A DNA stretch of 5,934 nucleotides. It comes from Gammaproteobacteria bacterium (GTDB lineage Bacteria; Pseudomonadota; Gammaproteobacteria; Granulosicoccales; Granulosicoccaceae). A program made the translations under genes and the position numbers. Below, piece after piece: positions 1 to 4,688 of the stretch; the stretch's first letter is position 1; every line of letters begins with the position of its first letter. The DNA lies in NCBI GenBank assembly GCA_019634245.1, contig JAHQVR010000174.1:1-5934 (forward strand). Direction: 5' to 3'. The notes beneath the pieces were generated by a model. It had not been told where the DNA came from. It did not search any database and saw only the letters and a list, made by a program, of their open reading frames with translations.

Positions 1-1
1 A

Positions 2-127
2 GAGGCGTCTGCAACGTATCTCCAGATGGCCAATGATGCTGCCTGGGGCAGAATGAAGGAACGCCTCGACAAAATGGGTGGCGACAACGCCTACGATGAG
101 CTTCGTAAGCTGTATTTCGGTGAATAA
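2..127 (+). CDS. TRAP transporter substrate-binding protein, C-terminal end (partial)
   Basis: The frame from position 2 is open for 41 residues and ends at TAA 125-127; the start lies outside the window. The visible tail (…ATYLQMANDAAWGRMKERL… ending LRKLYFGE) is a charged amphipathic helix, as is common at the C-terminus of periplasmic DctP-type solute-binding proteins. The main support is context: the next two genes on the same strand are the small and large TRAP membrane subunits, and P-Q-M is a usual order. In such systems the P protein binds an organic acid in the periplasm and delivers it to the QM permease, driven by a sodium gradient. The fragment has no family-defining motif, so the identity is an inference from position. 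The codon pattern and stop make it a real coding end. Confidence 0.7.
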   Translation, partial: EASATYLQMANDAAWGRMKERLDKMGGDNAYDELRKLYFGE

Positions 128-310
128 AACTGGTTGAAAGCAACTTGGTGAAATCAACATATTGAATTATAAATATTAAGCACCTATTCAACCGACTTTT
201 TCATTCAGTATGATTAAGTCGAAATTGTTGGCGGGGTCTGAGCAACCTTAGACCCCGCTATTTACTGTAGGATATTCGCTTTTAACCAACCCACACTGAT
301 CCAAGCGGCT
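128..310 (+). other. 183-bp dctP-dctQ intergenic region
   Basis: No gene is seen here. Besides the GC-rich hairpin at 231-258, the region has a 7-bp inverted repeat, GGTTGAA (132-138) with TTCAACC (187-193), spaced by an AT-rich segment. It could form a long-range mRNA stem just after the upstream stop codon. No convincing sigma70 promoter pair was identified, and the sequence before dctQ (AAGCGG at 303-308) is only a weak ribosome binding site. Confidence 0.5.
231..258 (+). terminator. GC-rich hairpin between the dctP-type gene and dctQ (attenuator or processing hairpin)
   Basis: GCGGGGTCT (231-239) and AGACCCCGC (250-258) form a perfect 9-bp stem around a 10-nt loop. The following bases, TATTTACTG, contain only an interrupted T-tract, so this may be a leaky rho-independent terminator or an mRNA-stabilising 3' hairpin. 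It lies 103 nt after the upstream stop and 52 nt before dctQ. A structure here would allow higher expression of the binding protein than of the membrane subunits, which is a common arrangement in binding-protein transport operons. Confidence 0.6.
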
Positions 311-805
311 ATGCGCCTTATCGATAAATTATGTAACCTGCTGGCAGTGCTTGCCGGGATATATCTGGTCGTGATCATGATTGCGATCGTCTTTCAGGCC
401 AGCGCCAGAACGTTGGGTTACTCAGGATCATCGCATTTTTTCACTTTTTCCGAATACGGACTCTTGTATATAGTCATGGCAGCGTCACCATGGCTGGTTC
501 GCCTTAAAGGCCATGTGTATATCGAGATGCTGACAGCAGCATTACCCGACTCTTTGGCTCCAGGTTTCTCGCGACTGGTAACACTTTTGTGTGTCATCAT
601 CTGTTTGTTACTGGTTTGGTATACCGGTGAAGCCACACTTAAGGCGTTCAATCGCGCAGACTTTGACATGCGTTCCCTCGACATGCCCAAATGGTTATTG
701 CTTATTCCTATGCCAATCTGCTTCTTTTTAATGGCAAGTCAATTTATGCGGTTTGTGGTCGGTCCGGATACGCTGCACACCGGTGAAGCTGGCGTTCACG
801 AATGA
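311..805 (+). CDS. dctQ: TRAP transporter small permease subunit (DctQ type)
   Basis: The gene encodes 164 residues, the usual size for the small membrane subunit of a tripartite ATP-independent periplasmic (TRAP) transporter. Four hydrophobic segments are visible at about residues 10-30, 45-63, 87-105 and 128-147, matching the family's four-helix topology. Family-like positions include Glu48 in the second helix, then Arg64 and GHV at 67-69 followed by Glu72, and a Pro-Lys-Trp (126-128) leading into the last helix. The protein sits in the inner membrane, pairs with the large subunit encoded next and helps dock the substrate-loaded periplasmic protein. ATG 311 is chosen because it places the first helix at the normal distance from the N-terminus; its Shine-Dalgarno is weak. 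Two tandem stops (TGA TGA, 803-808) end the gene. The symbol is a family label; the substrate cannot be read from this subunit. Confidence 0.93.
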   Translation: MRLIDKLCNLLAVLAGIYLVVIMIAIVFQASARTLGYSGSSHFFTFSEYGLLYIVMAASPWLVRLKGHVYIEMLTAALPDSLAPGFSRLVTLLCVIICLLLVWYTGEATLKAFNRADFDMRSLDMPKWLLLIPMPICFFLMASQFMRFVVGPDTLHTGEAGVHE

Positions 806-861
806 TGATTCGAAAAACAATTCTAACCCGCACGTTGCAGGTCACTAGCCTTCACATTACC

Positions 862-934
862 TGATGGAGTGGTTCTAGTGAAGTCATTGTTAGTGGGGTC
901 AACGTTGGTGGAGTCAAACTAGTGGAGTGGTATT
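862..934 (+). repeat. Degenerate 15-bp tandem repeat running into the dctM start
   Basis: Five imperfect units of 14-15 bp start at 862, 876, 891, 906 and 920. Each has a core like TAGTGGAGTCA or TGGTGGAGTGG. The last unit contains the GTG start of dctM, and the unit beginning at 906 provides its Shine-Dalgarno (GGTGGAG, 907-913, 8 nt before the start). The first unit contains ATG GAG TGG TTC TAG, which mimics the true dctM N-terminus (Met-Glu-Trp-Tyr) but stops at once. This suggests that the start region was duplicated repeatedly by slippage. Confidence 0.6.
869..922 (+). CDS. Possible 17-codon leader peptide overlapping the dctM start (speculative)
   Basis: A GTG at 869 opens a 17-codon frame that ends in TAG 920-922, which shares its last base with the dctM GTG start (TAGTG). 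Such one-base overlaps allow translational coupling. The predicted peptide has three pentads, VLVKS, LLVGS and TLVES, because the DNA repeat is 15 bp and stays in phase. In-frame GTG codons at 878, 893 and 908 offer further starts. There is no clear Shine-Dalgarno before 869, so this may only be a by-product of the repeat; it is recorded because it decides how dctM could be translated. Confidence 0.2.
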   Translation: MVLVKSLLVGSTLVESN

Positions 935-2259
935 GGGCACTGGCGTTTTTGTTGGGCATGATTTTGTTTTTCATGTTCATAGGCGTACCAGTAGCGCTGG
1001 CTTTTTTGGCAGCGAACATGATTGGTGCAACAATTTTTATGGGTGGTAACGGAGACCTCTCGACTCAAATGTCACGCGGTATCGGGCAACTCGCCAATAA
1101 TGCTGTTCAGACAGTTACCACGTTTAATCTTATGCCTGTGCCCATGTTCCTGCTAATGGGCGAGATTTTTTTCTTCACCGGACTTGCCAATCGAATGTTT
1201 AGCGCGATTGACAAACTGATGGGACGCATACCCGGTCGCTTGTCATTTGTTACCGTTGCCGGTGGTACCGCTTTTGCGACTTTGTCCGGTTCATCTATGG
1301 GGTCAACAGCGCTGCTCGGTTCTCTGATGGTTCCCGAGATGCAAAAACGCGGTTACAAAAAACACATGGCCATCGGCCCTATTCTCGGTACCGGTGGACT
1401 TGCCATGTTAATCCCCCCCTCAGCCCTGGCGGTACTGTTAGCAACGCTCGCCAACCTCGATGTTGGTCGCCTATTGATTGCCGGCATTGTGCCGGGACTG
1501 TTACTGGCTGTTTTTTACGTGGTATTGATTCTGGTGATGTGTCTTATCGATCCTGATGCTGCACCCGCATATGAAGTTGAAAAAGTCAGCTGGGCGACAC
1601 GATTTAAGCTGGTTGTATTCGATGTAATGCCAATGATGTCTGTTGTTATAGGCGTAATTTTATTCATACTTAATGGCTGGTCAACGCCATCAGAGTCCGC
1701 AGCATTCGGTTGCGTCGGAGTACTACTCCTGGCGGCAGCTTATCGAAAACTCACCGTTAAAAATATCATCGCATCGGTAGAAGGAGCGTTACGAGTCACG
1801 GTAATGGCATTGTTGATCATATTCGGGTCTGCCACATTCTCTGCGTTATTGGCCTTTTCAGGGGCCAGCGCCGGACTCATCAACTGGGCAACCGGATTTG
1901 AGCTCGCACCAATAGTGATGCTGCTGATCATGTTTGGCATCCTGCTGATTCTAGGAATGTTTATGGACCAACTGTCAATGATGCTATTGACAGTACCAAT
2001 CTTTTTTCCTCTGGCGCACACTCTGGATTTTGATTTAATCTGGTTTGCTGTAATTACCTTACTTGCACTCGAAATCAGTTTCACCACACCGCCATTTGGT
2101 TTGCTTTTGTTTGTGATGAAAGGTGTGTCTGCACCCGGTACAACGATGCGAGATATTTACGTGGCTGCCCTACCTTTTATGGCGTGTGCAATTCTACTGG
2201 TCGGCCTGCTAATCATCTGGCCAGACATTGCGCTATGGTTGCCTAATCTTGGAAAGTAG
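922..2259 (+). CDS. dctM: TRAP transporter large permease subunit (DctM type)
   Basis: The gene encodes 445 residues, close to the usual 425-440 for the large TRAP membrane subunit, which forms the sodium-coupled transport channel. The protein is hydrophobic throughout with about a dozen predicted helices. Family signatures include GVPVALAFLAAN near residues 21-32, a glycine/serine-rich re-entrant segment GGTAFATLSGSSMGS (114-128), GPILGTGGLAMLIPPS (152-167), NGWSTPSESAAFG (251-263), GMFMDQLSMMLLTVPIFFP (345-363) and a C-terminal TPPFG (389-393). GTG 922 is the only standard start in its frame after the in-frame TGA at 862-864, and it has GGTGGAG 8 nt upstream. The gene lies 116 bp after dctQ, an unusually long gap for this pair, filled by a tandem repeat. 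The substrate is not readable from this protein; the neighbouring enzymes suggest a small carboxylate or amino-acid-like compound. Confidence 0.96.
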   Translation: MEWYWALAFLLGMILFFMFIGVPVALAFLAANMIGATIFMGGNGDLSTQMSRGIGQLANNAVQTVTTFNLMPVPMFLLMGEIFFFTGLANRMFSAIDKLMGRIPGRLSFVTVAGGTAFATLSGSSMGSTALLGSLMVPEMQKRGYKKHMAIGPILGTGGLAMLIPPSALAVLLATLANLDVGRLLIAGIVPGLLLAVFYVVLILVMCLIDPDAAPAYEVEKVSWATRFKLVVFDVMPMMSVVIGVILFILNGWSTPSESAAFGCVGVLLLAAAYRKLTVKNIIASVEGALRVTVMALLIIFGSATFSALLAFSGASAGLINWATGFELAPIVMLLIMFGILLILGMFMDQLSMMLLTVPIFFPLAHTLDFDLIWFAVITLLALEISFTTPPFGLLLFVMKGVSAPGTTMRDIYVAALPFMACAILLVGLLIIWPDIALWLPNLGK

Positions 2260-2385
2260 TGCTACGGAATTTTCCAATCACAGCAGCGGACTTCATTGAT
2301 TCGTGAACTTTAGCGGTTGTATCGATTCCAGAACAATCTCTATTTGAATCTGGGTGAAAATCAACTCCAGAACTAGCGATTGTGG

Positions 2386-2412
2386 TGAAAAATATATTAT
2401 CGATATATTTCA
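2386..2412 (-). terminator. AT-rich dyad, possible weak terminator for the minus-strand gene
   Basis: AAATATAT (2390-2397) and ATATATTT (2403-2410) form an 8-bp inverted repeat with a 5-nt loop; with a two-base bulge the flanking TGA/TCA extends the arms. Read on the minus strand, the stem is followed by two more T residues. With no G or C in the stem it would be unstable as RNA, so terminator function is doubtful. It lies about 110 bp beyond the minus-strand stop. Confidence 0.25.
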
Positions 2413-2450
2413 GCTCTGTCTACAGATGGTGTTTCGTACCAAACTTGAAG

Positions 2451-2485
2451 CCACTAAATAAGCAACTAAATAAGCAACTAAATTG
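2451..2485. repeat. 12-bp tandem repeat, about three copies
   Basis: Three consecutive units read CCACTAAATAAG, CAACTAAATAAG and CAACTAAATTG. The middle unit differs from the first by one base, and the third is shortened and diverged at its end. The array lies in the convergent intergenic gap, 38 bp beyond the stop of the minus-strand gene. It resembles a slippage-generated microsatellite-like tract, and no function is evident. Confidence 0.75.
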
Positions 2486-2522
2486 TTTTTTGATTAAACA
2501 CGAAATTACTCTACAACAAACA

Positions 2523-3326
2523 TCAAGCAGCCGGTACTAGTGCCAGCGCTCTGAGCGGACTGCCTGTTCCATGCTCTATTTTAAGTGGTGCTGCAATTAA
2601 CAGCGCACCCTTAGGCGGTAGTTTATCCAGGTTAGTAAGACTGGCCAAACCAAAACAATTATCCCGATGCAGGAAATTGTGCGCCGGATACGGCGGACTC
2701 ATTTTACCTGCCATACCGGCATCGGTCCCAATACATTGTGTGCCCCAGCCGACAATTCCCTTTGACAACAAATATTCAATGCACTCCGGTGTGGGGCCGG
2801 GACTGTGTGAACCGTCTTCATGTGGGTCTGGATCTTCGTTTAAAAACAGTTCCTCATCGTGCGCGCGCTTGTCCCAGTCGGTACGCATGACCACCCATTC
2901 ACCAGCACCGATTTTACCGTATTGATTTTCCCATTCCTTTACCGCTTTGGCGGTCAGAAGAAAGTCGGCATCTTCTGCAGCCTGTACGGAGCAATCAATC
3001 ACGTTAGCTGGCGCCATGAGTCGTTGGACATCGAGCGTGTCGGTAAAACCATCGGGAAAGTCTTTACCGGATATCCAGTGGTGTGGCGCATCGAAGTGCG
3101 TGCCCGAGTGCTCACCCAGCTTCATCCAGTTCCACGCAAAGAACGGCCCATCGGCATCGTACTCACTGATTTTATGTATCTCGACTTTAGGCGTGTTTCG
3201 GGCAAAGTCTTCCGGTAGTCGCAGGATTGGCGTTTTTGGTCCAAGCACGCCGGTGCAATCGACGACTGTTATCTGACCACTGAGCAAGTGAGCACCAAAA
3301 TCATTGAGCAAGTCTTTCGATGACAT
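2523..3326 (-). CDS. Cyclase-family hydrolase possibly translated alone from an internal start
   Basis: Met427 of the fusion frame (ATG 3326-3324) begins a complete 267-residue cyclase-family protein ending at the same TGA (2525-2523). It is preceded by AAGGGG (3340-3335) at 8-nt spacing, the best ribosome binding site in the window and much better than the one at 4604. The N-terminus then reads MSSKDLLNDFGAHLLSG…VVDCTGVLGP, a natural start. The metal site is H499/H503/D505 with H508-H509 in fusion numbering; other likely conserved blocks are DGPFFAWNW (485-493), WVVMRTDWDKR (570-580) and HSPGPTP (600-606). At about 265 residues it is longer than the roughly 210-residue KynB formamidases and closer in size to isatin hydrolases. 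That favours isatin-hydrolase-type activity, but I cannot run the comparison. This entry is an alternative product of the same frame, not an extra locus. Confidence 0.55.
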   Translation of the reverse strand: MSSKDLLNDFGAHLLSGQITVVDCTGVLGPKTPILRLPEDFARNTPKVEIHKISEYDADGPFFAWNWMKLGEHSGTHFDAPHHWISGKDFPDGFTDTLDVQRLMAPANVIDCSVQAAEDADFLLTAKAVKEWENQYGKIGAGEWVVMRTDWDKRAHDEELFLNEDPDPHEDGSHSPGPTPECIEYLLSKGIVGWGTQCIGTDAGMAGKMSPPYPAHNFLHRDNCFGLASLTNLDKLPPKGALLIAAPLKIEHGTGSPLRALALVPAA

Positions 3327-4604
3327 CGGTGTTTCCCCTTTTTTGGATTTATTTTGACTGGATTCACTGGAACTGGCTTTACTTGTGTCGCCGTTACTTA
3401 TATTGACATTTCCGATCTTGTTTGGACCCTGCCCCGCAAAGCGCCGCTGACGCCTTTGCATAACAGTGTCGATGAGATCGAACGCTTCATCGATACTGTC
3501 TTCATCGGTTACGTAGCCCGGTGAGAGTCTGATCAGCGGACCACGAAAGTCGATTGAATAGCCTTCAATGCCCAACGCACCAACAGCTGATGCAGCTTCT
3601 GGTTTGTTTGGCATGCGCAACATCATTGAACCACCGCGCTGTGCACCCTCACGAGGACTGTGTAATGGCAAACCCAATTTATCGGCTCGCGCAATGATGC
3701 GATCAACCAGACGAAGGTTATCTGCGGCAAGTTGTGCGTGATCTTGTTGGCAGTGCCACTGTAACGCTGGTACCGATGCTATAGCTGCCATTGATCCCGG
3801 GGTACCTTTGTCGAATCGTCGAATATCGGGTGCGTATTCAAATTTGTCCAAGTCCCATGAAAACGGATTGTTCTGCGAAAACCAGCCGCGAATCTCCGGT
3901 GTAAGATCACTGATCAGTGGTTTATCAACATAGAATATACCGGCACCTGGAGTACCGCACATCCACTTAAGGCTTGTGGAAATGACAAAATCAACGCGCG
4001 GGTTCATCACGTCAAACGGTATTAGGCCCGCCGCCTGTGTGATATCTACGCACATTAAACTGCCCATCGAACGACCGTGTGCCACCAGCGCATCGAGATC
4101 GCATCTGGCAGAGGCCGTTGATGTGACCCAGGTAATCAGGGCAAGCCCAACATCAGCACCCCACCTGTCTATGTAAGACTCTGTCTCAACCCATGATGCA
4201 CCTTCAGGCACACTGACCGTATCGAGTGTAAAACCCATACGAGGTGCAAGGCCTGCCAATAAAAAATGCAACGACGGAAAGCAATCACCGGCAACCAGTA
4301 CCCGTTTACCTTCTAGACTATTTTCAGGCAACGATCGCAACAGACTGTGAAAGCCGCCGGTGACACTGTCGCAGGTTGTCAACGATCCTTTTGGGGCGTT
4401 AATAATCCGGCGCCAGTAGTCGATAAAGTCCTGACGCTTCTGCAGCACGTATCCCCATTGCTTGTCATTGGGTGCCGCCCAGGTAGCGGCAAACTCGTGC
4501 ATGGCATCTTTGAGTTCCCGTTCCTTACCGGGATACTGTCCAATTGAATGGTATAGAAAATATCCGGCTGGATTAGCAACAACATCGTGGTTCGGCAACT
4601 GCAT
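2523..4604 (-). CDS. Kynureninase-like PLP enzyme fused to a cyclase-family metal-dependent hydrolase
   Basis: A single uninterrupted frame of 693 residues holds two enzymes. Residues 1 to about 388 form a PLP-dependent class V (fold type I) domain closest in layout to kynureninase: Asp187 (CVDITQ) for the cofactor pyridine nitrogen, Lys213 (TSLKWMCGTPG) as the presumed Schiff-base lysine, GW at 240-241, a GTP loop at 267-269 and Arg359 (LIRLSPG) for the substrate carboxylate. Residues 391-426 are a Ser/Lys/Asn-rich linker. Residues 427-693 are a cyclase-family hydrolase with the metal-binding signature HSGTHFDAPHH (499-509). Known relatives hydrolyse N-formylkynurenine or isatin, while kynureninase makes anthranilate and alanine, so the halves could act in sequence. 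Each half matches a normal stand-alone enzyme length, so neither seems truncated. The start ATG 4604 has a modest AGAGAA upstream. Exact substrates are inferred; family assignment is firm. Confidence 0.9.
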   Translation of the reverse strand: MQLPNHDVVANPAGYFLYHSIGQYPGKERELKDAMHEFAATWAAPNDKQWGYVLQKRQDFIDYWRRIINAPKGSLTTCDSVTGGFHSLLRSLPENSLEGKRVLVAGDCFPSLHFLLAGLAPRMGFTLDTVSVPEGASWVETESYIDRWGADVGLALITWVTSTASARCDLDALVAHGRSMGSLMCVDITQAAGLIPFDVMNPRVDFVISTSLKWMCGTPGAGIFYVDKPLISDLTPEIRGWFSQNNPFSWDLDKFEYAPDIRRFDKGTPGSMAAIASVPALQWHCQQDHAQLAADNLRLVDRIIARADKLGLPLHSPREGAQRGGSMMLRMPNKPEAASAVGALGIEGYSIDFRGPLIRLSPGYVTDEDSIDEAFDLIDTVMQRRQRRFAGQGPNKIGNVNISNGDTSKASSSESSQNKSKKGETPMSSKDLLNDFGAHLLSGQITVVDCTGVLGPKTPILRLPEDFARNTPKVEIHKISEYDADGPFFAWNWMKLGEHSGTHFDAPHHWISGKDFPDGFTDTLDVQRLMAPANVIDCSVQAAEDADFLLTAKAVKEWENQYGKIGAGEWVVMRTDWDKRAHDEELFLNEDPDPHEDGSHSPGPTPECIEYLLSKGIVGWGTQCIGTDAGMAGKMSPPYPAHNFLHRDNCFGLASLTNLDKLPPKGALLIAAPLKIEHGTGSPLRALALVPAA
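3327..3434 (-). other. Low-complexity interdomain linker (residues 391-426 of the fusion)
   Basis: The 36 residues between the PLP domain and the hydrolase are rich in Ser, Lys, Asn, Gln and Gly, with no predicted hydrophobic core. The DNA includes a 9-bp direct repeat, TTGACTGGA (3354-3362) and TTCACTGGA (3363-3371) on the plus strand. It ends in the Shine-Dalgarno for the internal ATG. This is what a former intergenic spacer would look like after loss of the upstream stop codon. Confidence 0.6.
3335..3340 (-). promoter_or_regulatory. Internal Shine-Dalgarno at the fusion junction
   Basis: On the minus strand AAGGGG lies 8 nt before ATG 3326-3324, inside the coding frame of the 693-residue fusion, where it encodes part of Lys-Lys-Gly. 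A near-consensus site at this exact domain boundary is unlikely to be chance. It suggests that the hydrolase was once a separate downstream gene and may still be initiated independently. Confidence 0.7.
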
Positions 4605-4688
4605 CAGGGTTCTCTACAATTTAGTACCGGATTTGTTATAAAGGTTAGGATATACCCAATTATTGTAAACATAAAGTCCGAACACTCT
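4605..4688. promoter_or_regulatory. 84-bp divergent intergenic region, expected to hold both promoters
   Basis: The minus-strand fusion gene and the plus-strand reductase gene diverge from this AT-rich segment, so both promoters, and any shared operator, should lie here. Several TATA-like words are present, such as TATACC at 4651-4656 on the plus strand and TATAAC on the minus strand within 4635-4640. No -35/-10 pair with proper spacing could be assigned with confidence. No clear long palindrome for a regulator was found. Confidence 0.5.

Larger units (their letters stand above)
2260..2522. other. 263-bp intergenic region between convergent genes
   Basis: No gene is supported here. The region separates the ends of dctM (plus strand) and the kynureninase-cyclase fusion (minus strand), so it should contain terminators for both, but no GC-rich stem followed by a T-run was found in either direction. 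It contains an AT-rich dyad (2386-2412), a 12-bp tandem repeat (2451-2485) and a T6 run at 2486-2491. Termination may therefore be weak or Rho-dependent. Confidence 0.6.

Noticed and set aside
864..878. ATG at 864 as an upstream start for dctM
   Set aside because: It is in a different frame from dctM and reads Met-Glu-Trp-Phe-stop; dctM can only start at GTG 922.
1740..2087. Antisense 115-codon open frame opposite dctM
   Set aside because: It lies wholly within the well-supported dctM gene, has no recognisable domain, and its composition is what the complement of membrane-protein codons produces.
2475..2491. CAA…TTG followed by T6 as a rho-independent terminator for dctM
   Set aside because: The possible stem is only about 3 bp with no G/C-rich part, and it is over 200 bp from the dctM stop.
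2677..3276. Several plus-strand open frames (up to 119 codons) opposite the hydrolase domain
   Set aside because: They overlap each other and a clearly conserved enzyme on the other strand; no start signals or domains support them.
4605..4688. Specific -35/-10 promoter boxes and an operator palindrome in the divergent region
   Set aside because: Candidate boxes have wrong spacing (for example 23 bp between TTTACA and TATAAC on the minus strand), and the ACAAT/ATTGT inverted repeat is too short and too widely spaced to call.
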